From assembly GCF_031764535.1 (NCBI RefSeq), contig NZ_CP134499.1, forward strand, positions 496,001 through 560,000: a stretch of 64,000 nt of DNA, read 5' to 3'. This document shows, one piece after another, positions 18,321 through 27,795 of the stretch. Both the position numbers and the translations under genes were made by a program. The stretch comes from Pseudomonas sp. SG20056 (lineage in GTDB: Bacteria > Pseudomonadota > Gammaproteobacteria > Pseudomonadales > Pseudomonadaceae). Numbering within the stretch: position 1 is the first letter of the stretch; the number at the start of each line of letters is the position of its first letter. The notes under the pieces were generated by a model that saw nothing but the letters and a program-made list of their open reading frames with translations, was not told the origin of the DNA and did no database searches.

Positions 18321-20324
18321 ATGGGCTTTTTTTCCCGCTGCGGCCTGCTCGGGCTGGTCGCTTTGTTGCTCGGCGCTTGCGCCGTTTCCGCTCCGCCCTT
18401 CACTCCGCCGCAGCAGCGTATGCAGGCGGCAGGTGAAAGCCCGTGGCCGCAGGGCAAGGTGCTGGCGCTGGCCTATCACGACGTCGAGGATGCCGATGCC
18501 AGTCAGGCCTATATGTCGGTGCGCTCCGCCAACCTGATCGAACAGCTGGCCTGGCTCAAGGCCAACGGTTACCAGGCGGTGTCGGTGGATCAACTGCTGG
18601 CGGCCCGTCAGGGTGGCCCGGCGCTGCCGGATAAAGCCGTGCTGTTGAGTTTTGATGACGGTTACAGCAGCTTTTACACCCGCGTTCTGCCGATCCTCAA
18701 GGCCTATCAGTGGCCTGCCGTACTGGCCCCGGTGGGCGTCTGGATGGACACGCCGGCCGATCGTCCGGTGGATTTCGGCGGCCTGCCAGTGGCGCGTGAG
18801 CGTTTTGTAACCTGGGCGCAAATCCATGAAATTGCCGCCAGCGGTTTGGTGGAGATTGCTGCGCACACGGATGCGCTGCACTACGGCGCCTTGGCCAACC
18901 CCCAGGGTAATGTGCAGCCGGCCGCCGTGACGCGTTTGTACGACCCGCAGCAGAAACGCTATGAGAGCGACGCCGAGTACAGCGCGCGCATCGGCCAGGA
19001 TGTGGCGCGCATCAGCGCCAAGATCGAGGCTGCCAGCGGCCGTGCGCCGCGCGTCTGGGTCTGGCCTTATGGTGCGGCCAGCGGCACGGCGTTAAAGATC
19101 GTCGGTGACAATGGCTACGAGCTGGCGCTGACCCTGGAAGATGGCCTGAGCGCCTTCGCCAGCCTGCAGCAGGGGCCGCGCTTTCTGCTCAATGGCGACC
19201 CGGACACCAGTCGCTTTGCCGCCGCTATCAGCGCGGTGGAAGAAGCAGAGCTGATGCGCGTGGCGCATGTTGACCTGGATTATGTCTACGACGCCGACCC
19301 ACAGCAGATGGATGCCAACCTCGGCAAACTGGTGCAGCGGATTGCCGATCTGCGCATTACCACGGTGTTTCTGCAGGCCTATGCCGACCCCGAGGGCGAT
19401 GGTCTGGTCAAGTCGCTGTACTTCCCCAACCGTCACCTGCCGGTGCGCGCCGACCTGTTCAACCGCATGGCCTGGCAGCTGCGCACCCGCGCCAAGGTCG
19501 AAGTGTTCGCCTGGATGCCGGTGCTCAGTTTTGACCTGGCTGCCAGCCTGCCACGGGTGCAGCGCTGGTCGGCGGATGGCGCGCCTGCGGTGGATGCCGA
19601 GCAGTACCGCCGCCTGTCGCCGTTCGATCCGATGGTGCGCCAGCAGATCGGCGAGATTTATGAAGACTTGGCGCGGCACGCCAACTTCTTCGGCGTGCTC
19701 TACCACGACGATGCACTGCTGTCGGATTTCGAAGATGCCAGCCCGGCGGCATTGGCGGCTTATCGCGCCGCTGGCCTGCCGGGTGATATCGCCCTGCTGC
19801 GTGGTGACGAGGACACCCTGCAACGCTGGACGCGCTTCAAGAGCCGCTACCTGATCGACTTTACCAACGAGCTGACGGCCAAGGTCCGTTCCATTCGTGG
19901 GCCGCAGGTGAAGACGGCGCGCAACATGTACGCCCAGCCGATCATCAACCCCTACAGCGAAACCTGGTTCGCGCAGAACCTCGACGACTTCCTCGCCAGC
20001 TACGACTGGACCGCGCCGATGGCCATGCCCTTTATGGAAGGCGTCGAGCAGGCGCAGGCCGATGCCTGGCTGGACAACCTGGTGCAGCAGATTGCTAAGC
20101 GCCCCGGCGCGTTGCAGCGCACGGTGTTCGAGTTGCAGGCGCGTGATTGGCGCAGTGGCAGTGCCGGACCGATCGACAGCCAGCTGCTTGCCCAGTGGAT
20201 GCGCCGCCTGCAATGGAATGGCGTGCGCAACTACGGCTACTACCCCGACGACTTCATCAATGACCAGCCGCGTGTGCAGAGCATTCGTCCGGCGTTCTCC
20301 AATGCCTGGTATCCGTTGCCATGA
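18321..20324 (+). CDS. pgaB: PgaB, PNAG N-deacetylase lipoprotein
   Basis: A 667-residue periplasmic lipoprotein that partly deacetylates PNAG so it can be exported by PgaA. The lipobox LLGAC puts the lipidated cysteine at residue 20. The deacetylase domain shows YHDV (about 52), SFDDG (about 112) and AHTDALHYG (about 180), which provide the catalytic aspartate and the metal ligands. The C-terminal half (from about 310, DLDYVYD) is the glycoside hydrolase-like domain. Length matches E. coli PgaB (672). The last codons overlap pgaC by 4 bases (ATGA). Confidence 0.95.
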   Translation: MGFFSRCGLLGLVALLLGACAVSAPPFTPPQQRMQAAGESPWPQGKVLALAYHDVEDADASQAYMSVRSANLIEQLAWLKANGYQAVSVDQLLAARQGGPALPDKAVLLSFDDGYSSFYTRVLPILKAYQWPAVLAPVGVWMDTPADRPVDFGGLPVARERFVTWAQIHEIAASGLVEIAAHTDALHYGALANPQGNVQPAAVTRLYDPQQKRYESDAEYSARIGQDVARISAKIEAASGRAPRVWVWPYGAASGTALKIVGDNGYELALTLEDGLSAFASLQQGPRFLLNGDPDTSRFAAAISAVEEAELMRVAHVDLDYVYDADPQQMDANLGKLVQRIADLRITTVFLQAYADPEGDGLVKSLYFPNRHLPVRADLFNRMAWQLRTRAKVEVFAWMPVLSFDLAASLPRVQRWSADGAPAVDAEQYRRLSPFDPMVRQQIGEIYEDLARHANFFGVLYHDDALLSDFEDASPAALAAYRAAGLPGDIALLRGDEDTLQRWTRFKSRYLIDFTNELTAKVRSIRGPQVKTARNMYAQPIINPYSETWFAQNLDDFLASYDWTAPMAMPFMEGVEQAQADAWLDNLVQQIAKRPGALQRTVFELQARDWRSGSAGPIDSQLLAQWMRRLQWNGVRNYGYYPDDFINDQPRVQSIRPAFSNAWYPLP

Positions 20325-21661
20325 TTGATCGTATCTATGCCCTGCTGATTCTGCTGCTGGTGCTTGGCGCGCCGGTGGGCGTGGCGCTGAGCCTGACCGG
20401 AGATGTGCTGCTGGACTTCGTATTTTTCTACCCGCTGTTTATGTCAGCGCTGTGGATCACCGGTGGCTGTTATTTCTGGCTGCACTGGGAGCGCCACTGG
20501 CCCTGGTCCAATACCGGCGAGGTGATGCCGCCGGAACTGGCCGGCGAGCCGTTGGTGTCGATCCTGATCCCGTGCTTCAACGAAGGCGAGCACGCGCGTG
20601 AAACCATCGGCGCGGCGTTGGCACAACGCTATTCGTCGATTGAAGTGATCGCCATCAATGACGGCTCCAGCGACAACACCGGCGCCGTGCTCGACCAGCT
20701 GGCTGCCGAAGAGCCGCGTCTGCGCGTGCTGCACCTGGCGCAGAACCAGGGCAAGGCAGTGGCCCTGCGTATGGGTGCGCTGGCGGCGCGTAGCGAGTAT
20801 CTGGTGTGCATCGACGGCGATGCCCTGCTGGATCAGGACGCTGCCGCCTATCTGGTGGCGCCGCTGATCGACAACCCACGGGTGGGCGCGGTGACCGGCA
20901 ATCCGCGCATCCGCACCCGCTCGACCCTGGTCGGGCGCATCCAGGTCGGTGAGTTCTCTTCGATCATCGGCCTGATCAAGCGCACTCAGCGGGTCTACGG
21001 CCGGGTATTTACCGTCTCCGGGGTAATCGCCGCGTTTCGCCGCAGCGCGCTGGATCGCATCGGCTACTGGAGCGCCGACATGATCACCGAAGACATCGAC
21101 GTCAGCTGGAAGCTGCAACTCGATCACTGGTCAATCTTCTACGAGCCACGTGCACTGTGCTGGATTCTGATGCCGGAAACCCTGCGCGGTTTGTGGAAGC
21201 AACGCCTGCGCTGGGCCCAGGGTGGTGCCGAAGTGCTGCTGAAAAACGTCGGCAGCATCTGGGTCTGGCGCTTTCGCTACATGTGGCCGCTGCTGATCGA
21301 GTTCTGCCTGTCGGCTGCCTGGGCCTTCACTTTTGCCCTGTCGATTCTGCTCTGGCTGACGGGTCAAGTGGTTGAGCTGCCGGCCAACCTGCAAGTCACT
21401 AGCATGATGCCGCCGGCCTTTACCGGGCTGGTGCTGGCCTGCGTGTGCCTGGTGCAGTTCAGCCTCAGCCTGCTGATCGAGCGCCGCTATGAAGAGGGAT
21501 TGGCCCGCTCGCTGTTCTGGATCATCTGGTACCCGCTGGCGTTCTGGATGCTCACCCTATTTACCACCCTGGTCAGCTTTCCCAAGGTCATGCTCAAGCG
21601 CCGCCAGCAACGCGCGCGCTGGGTCAGCCCGGATCGTGGCATCAAACGGAGTGCCTCATGA
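20321..21661 (+). CDS. pgaC: PgaC, PNAG synthase glycosyltransferase
   Basis: A 446-residue processive family 2 glycosyltransferase in the inner membrane that polymerises UDP-N-acetylglucosamine into PNAG. Two N-terminal helices precede the catalytic domain, which shows the expected motifs: NDGSSDNT (about 112), CIDGDALLD (about 163), [10 protein letters not shown] (about 255) and QRLRWAQGG (about 293). Further helices follow at the C-terminus. With PgaD it forms the c-di-GMP-responsive synthase. It overlaps both pgaB and pgaD by 4 bases. Confidence 0.96.
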   Translation: MIDRIYALLILLLVLGAPVGVALSLTGDVLLDFVFFYPLFMSALWITGGCYFWLHWERHWPWSNTGEVMPPELAGEPLVSILIPCFNEGEHARETIGAALAQRYSSIEVIAINDGSSDNTGAVLDQLAAEEPRLRVLHLAQNQGKAVALRMGALAARSEYLVCIDGDALLDQDAAAYLVAPLIDNPRVGAVTGNPRIRTRSTLVGRIQVGEFSSIIGLIKRTQRVYGRVFTVSGVIAAFRRSALDRIGYWSADMITEDIDVSWKLQLDHWSIFYEPRALCWILMPETLRGLWKQRLRWAQGGAEVLLKNVGSIWVWRFRYMWPLLIEFCLSAAWAFTFALSILLWLTGQVVELPANLQVTSMMPPAFTGLVLACVCLVQFSLSLLIERRYEEGLARSLFWIIWYPLAFWMLTLFTTLVSFPKVMLKRRQQRARWVSPDRGIKRSAS

Positions 21662-22173
21662 GTCTGCTGATTCGTACGCAACAAAAATGGCTACCGCGCA
21701 GCATTGACGCCCTGCTGACGCTGATTGCTTGGGTAGGGTTCGGTTATCTGCTGGTGCAGGGGGTAGCTGCGGTAATCGCCAACGATCAGCAGGGTCCACG
21801 GTTGTCGCTGGGGACGGAATTTCTGCTGACCCTGGACACCCTGCTGATCTATTTGCTGGTGGCGCTGCTGATCGGCGCCGTGCTCCTGGTCTGGGCCAAA
21901 TACAACGAGCAGCGCGCCAGCGGCTATGAGCGCCGCGGGCGCATGCCGGATGTGTGTGAGGTGGGCCTGTCAGAGAATTTCCAGGTGTCGCTGGCGATTC
22001 TCGACTGTCTGCAGAACCAGCAGGTGCTGATCCTGCACAATCATGAGCATGGCGCGTTGGCGGCCATCGAGTTTCCCGGGACGGCGTTGCGTCTGCCGGT
22101 ACTGGCTAGCGATAAGTTACTTGAGCAGTTGCACGATGATGAGCGCGAAACCAAAGGTGTGCAGTTGAGCTAA
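21658..22173 (+). CDS. pgaD: PgaD, PNAG synthase accessory subunit
   Basis: A 171-residue inner membrane protein with two helices (about 20-40 and 60-85) and a cytoplasmic C-terminal tail. PgaD is needed for PgaC activity; in E. coli the pair binds c-di-GMP. It is longer than the E. coli protein (137), because of the tail from about residue 95. Start overlaps the pgaC stop, and a strong terminator follows. Assignment rests on position and topology as much as on sequence. Confidence 0.88.
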   Translation: MSLLIRTQQKWLPRSIDALLTLIAWVGFGYLLVQGVAAVIANDQQGPRLSLGTEFLLTLDTLLIYLLVALLIGAVLLVWAKYNEQRASGYERRGRMPDVCEVGLSENFQVSLAILDCLQNQQVLILHNHEHGALAAIEFPGTALRLPVLASDKLLEQLHDDERETKGVQLS

Positions 22174-22187
22174 CCAGATTCTGCCAA

Positions 22188-22217
22188 TAAAAAACCGCCC
22201 CGAAGGGCGGTTTTTTA
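22188..22217. terminator. Bidirectional terminator between pgaD and glcB
   Basis: AAAAAACCGCCC / GGGCGGTTTTTT with a CGAA loop. A and T runs on both sides let it serve both convergent genes. Confidence 0.92.
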
Positions 22218-22235
22218 TGCGACTGCAGCTGCCGG

Positions 22236-24413
22236 TTACAGGCCGTTGGCGGCTTTGAACTCGCGGCGGCGGCGGTGCAGGACTGGCTCGGTGTAGCCGT
22301 TCGGCTGCTTGGCGCCTTCGACCACCAGTTCCAGGGCAGCCTGGAAGGCGATGTTGCTGTCGAAGTTCGGTGCCAGCGGACGGTACAGCGGGTCAGCGGC
22401 GTTCTGACGGTCAACCACCGGCGCCATGCGCTTGAGGCTGGCGACGATCTGCTCTTCAGTGGCGATGCCATGACGCAGCCAGTTGGCCAGCAGTTGGCTG
22501 GAGATGCGCAGGGTGGCGCGGTCTTCCATCAGGCCAACGTCGTTGATGTCCGGTACCTTGGAGCAGCCGACGCCTTGGTCGATCCAGCGCACTACATAAC
22601 CGAGGATGCCCTGGGCGTTGTTGTCCAGTTCGTTCTGGATCTCCTCGGCCGACCAGTTGGTGTCCTTGGCCAGCGGGATGCTCAGGATGTCGTCCAGCGA
22701 GGCGCGCTCGCGCTTGGCCAGCTCGGCCTGGCGGGCGAACACGTCGACCTTGTGGTAGTGCAGCGCGTGCAGGGTGGCGGCAGTCGGCGATGGAACCCAG
22801 GCGGTGTTGGCACCGGCCAGTGGGTGCATGACTTTCTGCTCGACCATCGCGGCCATCAGGTCGGGCATGGCCCACATGCCTTTACCGATCTGCGCACGAC
22901 CTTGCAGGCCAGTGGCCAGGCCGATATCGACGTTCCAGTTTTCGTAGGCGCTGATCCACTTCTCGGCTTTCATGGCGGCCTTACGCACTACGGCGCCGGC
23001 TTCCATGGAGGTGTGGATTTCGTCGCCGGTACGGTCGAGGAAGCCGGTGTTGATGAATACCACGCGCTCGCTGGCGGCCTTGATGCAGGCTTTCAGGTTG
23101 ACGGTGGTACGGCGCTCTTCGTCCATGATGCCGACTTTCAGGGTGTTGCGAGTCAAGCCGAGGACGTCTTCAACGCGACCGAAGATTTCGGTGGTGAAGG
23201 CGACTTCTTCCGGGCCGTGCATTTTCGGCTTAACGATATAAACCGAACCGGTGCGGGTGTTCTTACGGCTGGTGTTGCCATTCAGGTTGTGGATGGCGAT
23301 CAGGCTGGTGAACAGCGCGTCCTGGATGCCTTCCGGAATCTCGTTGCCCTGGGCATCGAGAATCGCCGGGTTGGTCATCAGGTGACCGACGTTGCGCACG
23401 AACAGCAGGCTGCGGCCGTGCAGGGTCAGCTCGCTACCGTCGGCCTTGGTGTAGACGCGGTCCGGGTTCATGGTGCGGGTGAAGGTCTGGCCACCTTTGG
23501 CGACTTCTTCTGCCAGATCGCCCTTCATCAGCCCGAGCCAGTTCTTGTAGACCACGACCTTGTCGTCGGCATCGACGGCAGCAACCGAGTCTTCGCAGTC
23601 CATGATGGTGGTCAGGGCCGCTTCCATCAGCACGTCTTTGACGCCGGCGGTGTCGGTGCTGCCGATCGGGCTGGAGGCGTCGATCTGGATTTCGAAGTGC
23701 AGGCCGTTGTGCTTGAGCAGGACGGCAACAGGCGCGTCAGCTGCGCCCTGGAAACCAACCAGTTGTGCGTCGTCACGCAGGCCGCTGTTGCTGCCGCCTT
23801 TGAGGCTGACAACCAGCTTGCCGGCTTCGATGCGGTAACCGGTGGAATCGACATGGGAGCCAGCAGCCAGCGGCGCGGCTTCATCGAGGAAGGCGCGAGC
23901 GAAGGCGATTACCTTGTCGCCACGCACCTTGTTGTAGCCGCGGCCTTTCTCGGCGCCGCCTTCTTCGCTGATCACGTCGGTGCCGTACAGTGCGTCGTAC
24001 AGCGAGCCCCAGCGGGCGTTGGAGGCGTTCAGGGCGAAGCGCGCGTTCATCACCGGTACGACCAGCTGCGGGCCGGCCAGGCGGGCGATTTCTTCGTCGA
24101 CGTTCTGTGTGGTGGCCTGGAAGTCCGCCGGTTCTGGCAGCAGGTAGCCGATTTCCTCAAGGAAGGCTTTATAGGCAGCGGCGTCATGGGCCTGGCCTGC
24201 GCGGGCCTGGTGCCAGCCGTCGATCTGCGCCTGAATCGCATCGCGTTTGGCGAGCAGCGCACGGTTTTTCGGGGCCAGGTCATTGATGACCGCTTCGGCA
24301 CCCGCCCAGAACTTATCGGCAGCAATGCCGGTACCGGGGATGGCTTCGTTGTTCACGAAGTCGAACAGCACTTTGGCAACCTGCAGGCTGCCTACTTGAA
24401 CGCGTTCAGTCAT
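22236..24413 (-). CDS. glcB: Malate synthase G
   Basis: A 725-residue malate synthase G (E. coli enzyme: 723), which condenses glyoxylate and acetyl-CoA to malate in the cytoplasm. With isocitrate lyase or glycolate oxidation it allows growth on acetate, fatty acids and glycolate. Recognisable blocks are [18 protein letters not shown] ([12 protein letters not shown], catalytic Mg site), [24 protein letters not shown] ([19 protein letters not shown]) and [13 protein letters not shown]. The start at 24413 has GAGG upstream; a longer frame adds only four residues. It is a single gene with no glcDEF around it. Confidence 0.97.
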   Translation of the reverse strand: MTERVQVGSLQVAKVLFDFVNNEAIPGTGIAADKFWAGAEAVINDLAPKNRALLAKRDAIQAQIDGWHQARAGQAHDAAAYKAFLEEIGYLLPEPADFQATTQNVDEEIARLAGPQLVVPVMNARFALNASNARWGSLYDALYGTDVISEEGGAEKGRGYNKVRGDKVIAFARAFLDEAAPLAAGSHVDSTGYRIEAGKLVVSLKGGSNSGLRDDAQLVGFQGAADAPVAVLLKHNGLHFEIQIDASSPIGSTDTAGVKDVLMEAALTTIMDCEDSVAAVDADDKVVVYKNWLGLMKGDLAEEVAKGGQTFTRTMNPDRVYTKADGSELTLHGRSLLFVRNVGHLMTNPAILDAQGNEIPEGIQDALFTSLIAIHNLNGNTSRKNTRTGSVYIVKPKMHGPEEVAFTTEIFGRVEDVLGLTRNTLKVGIMDEERRTTVNLKACIKAASERVVFINTGFLDRTGDEIHTSMEAGAVVRKAAMKAEKWISAYENWNVDIGLATGLQGRAQIGKGMWAMPDLMAAMVEQKVMHPLAGANTAWVPSPTAATLHALHYHKVDVFARQAELAKRERASLDDILSIPLAKDTNWSAEEIQNELDNNAQGILGYVVRWIDQGVGCSKVPDINDVGLMEDRATLRISSQLLANWLRHGIATEEQIVASLKRMAPVVDRQNAADPLYRPLAPNFDSNIAFQAALELVVEGAKQPNGYTEPVLHRRRREFKAANGL

Positions 24414-24659
24414 CACTTGCCTCACTCTGCTCAGCTCTACTCAATAGCCGCGTCGGACATGGGAAATACGTCATGTAGTCCGAGGCGCGGCATACTACAT
24501 CAAGATCCGGGGAAAATCAGTGGGTGCGCGTCGCTCTGCGACCAAGAAGTGCTTTGCAGTCACTGTGTGTGGCGTATTGTCGCGGTAAACTTTGAATATT
24601 GTTTCATAAAAGTTAAAAAACAGTACACAGTTTATTGCGCATGTTTCTCGATCTACTGC

Positions 24660-24679
24660 TATAGGCGCGCCTGCCTATA
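24660..24679 (+). promoter_or_regulatory. Inverted repeat overlapping a -10-like element before the GNAT gene
   Basis: TATAGGC and GCCTATA (7-bp arms, 6-base spacer) lie 34 bases before the GNAT start. The right arm overlaps TATACT, a good -10 match, but the -35 is poor. It could be an operator. The remaining about 240 bases back to glcB are AT-rich and show nothing else I can name. Confidence 0.35.
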
Positions 24680-24712
24680 CTGCTGCTCCACCGTTTATGG
24701 AATGTGATCACC

Positions 24713-25159
24713 ATGCATATACAGGCAGCCACTGCTGTGGATCTGGATGAACTGGCCGAGCTGTTTGGCGCGTATCTGCGCTTCTATGAGGTGCCCAAGC
24801 CTCAGTCGCAGGTGCGGGACTTTCTCGCCGCGCGCCTGCGCAACAAGGATTCGACCATCCTGCTGGCGCGAGATAATCAAGGTGTGGCGCAAGGCTTCGT
24901 CCAGCTCTATGCCTTTTTCTCTTCGTTGGCACTGCAGCCAGCCTGGCTGCTGAGTGACCTGTACGTCAGCGAGCAGGTGCGCCGCCAGGGTGTTGGCGAG
25001 GCGCTGATGAACGCCGCTCGCGCTCATGCCGAGTCCACCGGAGCCTGCGGTTTGCAGTTGGAGACGGCAAAGAGCAATCTGCCAGGACAAGCCCTCTACG
25101 AACGCTTGGGTTATGTGCGTGACGAGGTGTTTTTTACCTATTGGCTGGCGCTCAAATAA
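24713..25159 (+). CDS. GNAT-family N-acetyltransferase
   Basis: A 148-residue acetyltransferase of the GNAT fold. The acetyl-CoA binding motif A is visible as LYVSEQVRRQGVGEALM (about residues 82-98), and the C-terminal ALYERLGYVRDEVFFTY is the usual GNAT ending. It should transfer an acetyl group from acetyl-CoA to an amine; the acceptor is unknown. An ATG 9 bases upstream is an alternative start. It is followed within 21 bases by the ACT-domain regulator, so the two may be cotranscribed. Confidence 0.85.
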   Translation: MHIQAATAVDLDELAELFGAYLRFYEVPKPQSQVRDFLAARLRNKDSTILLARDNQGVAQGFVQLYAFFSSLALQPAWLLSDLYVSEQVRRQGVGEALMNAARAHAESTGACGLQLETAKSNLPGQALYERLGYVRDEVFFTYWLALK

Positions 25160-25180
25160 GCCTCGTATAAGGAGTTGTTT

Positions 25181-25699
25181 ATGGATCATCTGGTATTGAC
25201 GGTTATTGCCCAGGACCAGCCGGGGCTGGTCGAACGCATCGCCCAGTGCATCAGCGAGCACGGCGGTAACTGGCTGGAAAGCCGCATGTCACGCATGGCC
25301 GGACAGTTCGCCGGGATCCTGCGGGTGGATGTGCCGCTGGACGCGCATTCCGGCCTGGTCACGGCGCTGGAGGAATTGCAGGCCCATGGCATTCGTGTGC
25401 AGATCGCCGCAGGCGGCACCGAGCCGGTAACGGTTTGGCAGGCCATTCGCTTGGAGCTGGTGGGCAATGATCGTCCGGGCATCGTGCGCGATATCACCCG
25501 CCTGCTCAGCAGCCATGGGGTCAACCTGGAAAGCCTGAACACCGAAGTGGTGCCTGCGCCCATGAGCGGCGAGCTGCTGTTCCAGGCCCAGGCCGTGCTG
25601 GGTGTGCCGCAGAGCCTAAGCCTGGAGCAGTTGCAGACGCACCTGGAAACCCTGGCTGATGATCTGATGGTGGAGCTGAAGCTGCAGGTCGAAGACTAG
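25181..25699 (+). CDS. GcvR-like protein with two ACT domains
   Basis: A 172-residue protein made of two ACT domains (about 3-75 and 85-165), the architecture of GcvR, the glycine-cleavage regulator. Both halves open with a ligand-binding-type loop (AQDQPGLVERIA and GNDRPGIVRDIT). GcvR restrains the activator GcvA when glycine is low; a role in amino-acid sensing is likely here but the ligand is not known. The ATG at 25181 has AAGGAG 6 bases upstream. A MITE-like repeat begins 2 bases after the stop codon. Confidence 0.82.
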   Translation: MDHLVLTVIAQDQPGLVERIAQCISEHGGNWLESRMSRMAGQFAGILRVDVPLDAHSGLVTALEELQAHGIRVQIAAGGTEPVTVWQAIRLELVGNDRPGIVRDITRLLSSHGVNLESLNTEVVPAPMSGELLFQAQAVLGVPQSLSLEQLQTHLETLADDLMVELKLQVED

Positions 25700-25701
25700 C
25701 A

Positions 25702-25931
25702 GGCCGTTGAAACTACCTGCGTTGGCAATCCGGCGTTAAAAACAGGCTCGGCAAGCCGCTTGCGGCTAACGCGCTTTAGCGCGGCCCGGAGGGCAAGTGA
25801 AACGAGTAATGCTCATTTGCACCAGCAATCTCGCGTGCGAGCTCAGTCCGCTTCCTCGCCGTTTTGACCAGCCGGAGGCTGTTACTGGCGTAGCGCCTTG
25901 TCTTGCCTGCCTCGCCTACGTTTCAACAGCC
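25702..25931. repeat. MITE-like intergenic repeat with inverted ends
   Basis: About 230 bases bounded by inverted ends: the left end reads GGCCGTTGAAAC and the right end, on the minus strand, GGCTGTTGAAAC, a match at 11 of 12 positions. There is no coding frame that I can support. It contains internal short hairpins (AACGCGCTTTAGCGCGG). It lies between the ACT-domain gene and what looks like that gene's terminator. Similar elements are frequent in Pseudomonas genomes, but I cannot name the family or show target duplication. Confidence 0.55.
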
Positions 25932-25988
25932 AGCTAGAGCCGCTGTTTATCCACGATCCATGTGGATAACTCTGTGCGTAGCATGAGG

Positions 25989-26024
25989 AGCCCCGGAGCA
26001 CTGCCTAGTGCCCCGGGGCTTTTT
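25989..26024 (+). terminator. Strong terminator between the ACT-domain gene and rarD
   Basis: AGCCCCGG / CCGGGGCT outer stem with an inner GCACT / AGTGC stem, followed by TTTTT. It is about 290 bases beyond the ACT-domain gene because the repeat element is in between. Confidence 0.8.
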
Positions 26025-26053
26025 GCTAAGTGCTTATTTTTTAAGCACTTAGC
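26025..26053. repeat. Perfect 12-bp inverted repeat directly after the terminator
   Basis: GCTAAGTGCTTA and TAAGCACTTAGC are perfect inverses around a loop of five T. No T run follows on the plus strand; on the minus strand a run of A/T is inside the loop. It may be a second hairpin that serves the convergent rarD transcript. Confidence 0.6.
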
Positions 26054-26153
26054 AACTTGTTGTGCACAAAGGCCGGGGATGCTTCTGTGGATAAGCCGGG
26101 GGCAACTGGCTGCAGACCAGCTGCCTCGGGCGTTACAGAGTGCTGGTTGTTTT

Positions 26154-27047
26154 TTAGTCAAGTTGGCGTTTACGTAGACTTAGCCAGGCATCCACGCTGT
26201 AGATCGCCAGCCCCGTCCAGATGCAGATAAAGGCCAGCAGCTTGCTCGGGTCGAAATGCTCCCCGAACAGGAAGATCGCCTGCAGCAACACCAGTGTGGG
26301 AGCCAGGTACTGCAGGAAGCCCAGGGTGGTGTAGGGCAGGTGGCGAGCGGCGGCGTTGAAGCACACCAGCGGCACCAGAGTAATTGGGCCGGCGGCGATC
26401 AGCCAGAGCGCTTCCGGGGTGCTCCAGAAATCAGCCTGGGTGCTCATCGCAGCTGGGTGCAGGATTAACCAGCCGAGCGCCAGCGGGAGCAGTAGCCAGG
26501 TTTCCACCACCAGGCCGGGCAGGGCAGCCACCGGCGCTTGCTTGCGAATCAGCCCGTAGAAACCGAAGGTCAGCGCCAGTACCAGGGACACCCAGGGAAT
26601 GCTGCCCACCTGCCACAGCTGCTGCAGCACACCCAGCGCTGCCAGGGCCACGGCCAGCCACTGCAGACGTCGCAAACGCTCGCCGAGGATCAGCATGCCC
26701 AGCAGCACGTTGACCAGCGGGTTGATGTAATAGCCCAGGCTGGCTTCGAGCATGCGCTCGTTATTTACCGCCCACACATACACCAGCCAGTTGCTGGCGA
26801 TCAGCACACCGCTCAAGGCCAGTACGGCAAAGCGTTTGGGATTGTTGAGCAGCTCGCGTAGCCAGCCGGGGTGCTTCCACACCAGTAGCAACAGCGCGCC
26901 GAACAGCGCGGACCAGAGTGCGCGATGAACGATGATTTCCAGCGCTGGCACGCTCTGGATGGCTTTGAAATAGAGCGGGAACAGGCCCCAGATGATGTAG
27001 GCGGTCAGGCCGAGAATATACCCGCGACGCGGGTTGGCGGTGGCCAT
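26154..27047 (-). CDS. rarD: RarD, EamA-type drug/metabolite transporter
   Basis: A 297-residue integral membrane protein with ten predicted helices (two EamA repeats), matching the RarD family of the drug/metabolite transporter superfamily (E. coli RarD: 296). Typical blocks are GYILGLTAYIIWGLFPLYFK at the N-terminus, ASNWLVYVWAVN and EASLGYYINPL. It was first described as a chloramphenicol-sensitivity protein; its natural substrate is not settled. Single gene on the minus strand, with the terminator/hairpin region at its 3' end. Confidence 0.92.
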   Translation of the reverse strand: MATANPRRGYILGLTAYIIWGLFPLYFKAIQSVPALEIIVHRALWSALFGALLLLVWKHPGWLRELLNNPKRFAVLALSGVLIASNWLVYVWAVNNERMLEASLGYYINPLVNVLLGMLILGERLRRLQWLAVALAALGVLQQLWQVGSIPWVSLVLALTFGFYGLIRKQAPVAALPGLVVETWLLLPLALGWLILHPAAMSTQADFWSTPEALWLIAAGPITLVPLVCFNAAARHLPYTTLGFLQYLAPTLVLLQAIFLFGEHFDPSKLLAFICIWTGLAIYSVDAWLSLRKRQLD

Positions 27048-27187
27048 GCTGGGTCCTTGCTTAGGCTGCTAACGAGAGGGTTGCGATTCTAGTCGGCGTG
27101 GCAGGGACTTGTCTGGCCGTTCAACTTTGTTATTAACGCCACATGACTAATTAGCGTAAGCCTGGCTTTACAGGGCCTTGGCAACTG

Positions 27188-27760
27188 TTATGGCGTGTGG
27201 TCGTGCAACTCGGCTGTCGCGCTCTCCAGTTGCAGCGCCCCGCTGTAGCTGAGCAGGTTGCCAAGCAGGGGCAGACTGAAGCCGACGTAGAAGTGATAGC
27301 GGCCATTTTCAATACGTTTGTAGGCCTCGGTACGTGGCAGTAGCCATAGTGGAATGCGCACTCCGTGCAGCCAGGCCTTGAGCGGCCGCCAGTACCAGCC
27401 GCCTTGGCGAATATCTACCGCCAAGGCCAGTGTCAGTGCCCCGGTGGACTCCAGCCAGTAACCATCTGGCCAACTGCCACTGGGCTGAAAGCGTGAGTAG
27501 AGCACGGCGGAGTTGGCGAAGCAGCGGTTCCAGTGCAGGCAGTCATCTGTACCATGGATATCCACTTGAAATGCCACAGGTGTGTGCTCTGTTGGAATGC
27601 CCAAACGTGTCGCCAGGCGTGTCCCGACGATTCCGGCAAGATCGCGACCTAGTTGCAGATCGACCTGTCCATGCAGCTTGCCGCCCTGCTGGTGTAGCTG
27701 TTGCAGCAAAGGATTTAGTTGAACAAAGCCCGGACCAAACCAGCGTTCGACGATGGACAT
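27188..27760 (-). CDS. DUF4166-type protein
   Basis: A 190-residue protein that resembles the DUF4166 family: an N-terminal WFGPGFVQLNPLLQQLH, a central HWNRCF segment and a C-terminal pattern (RIPLWLLPRTEAYKRIENGRY) typical of that domain. No membrane helix or signal peptide is evident. AAGGAG precedes the ATG. It lies 35 bases downstream of srkA on the same strand and may share its transcript. Function unknown. Confidence 0.65.
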   Translation of the reverse strand: MSIVERWFGPGFVQLNPLLQQLHQQGGKLHGQVDLQLGRDLAGIVGTRLATRLGIPTEHTPVAFQVDIHGTDDCLHWNRCFANSAVLYSRFQPSGSWPDGYWLESTGALTLALAVDIRQGGWYWRPLKAWLHGVRIPLWLLPRTEAYKRIENGRYHFYVGFSLPLLGNLLSYSGALQLESATAELHDHTP

Positions 27761-27795
27761 AGAGAACTCCTTTCTCGATTAGAGGTGTTGCCGGT

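Larger units (their letters stand above)
25947..26094. promoter_or_regulatory. Cluster of DnaA-box sequences
   Basis: TTATCCACG (25947-25955, one mismatch) and TGTGGATAA (25961-25969, perfect box on the minus strand) form an inverted pair. A third, perfect box (TGTGGATAA) lies at 26086-26094. TTGTGCACAA (26060-26069) is a weaker relative. Three good boxes in 150 bases is more than chance would give. Confidence 0.45.

Noticed and set aside
22275..24707. 810-codon plus-strand frame opposite glcB
   Set aside because: Mirror frame of a highly expressed GC-rich gene; it has the usual shadow composition and no domain.
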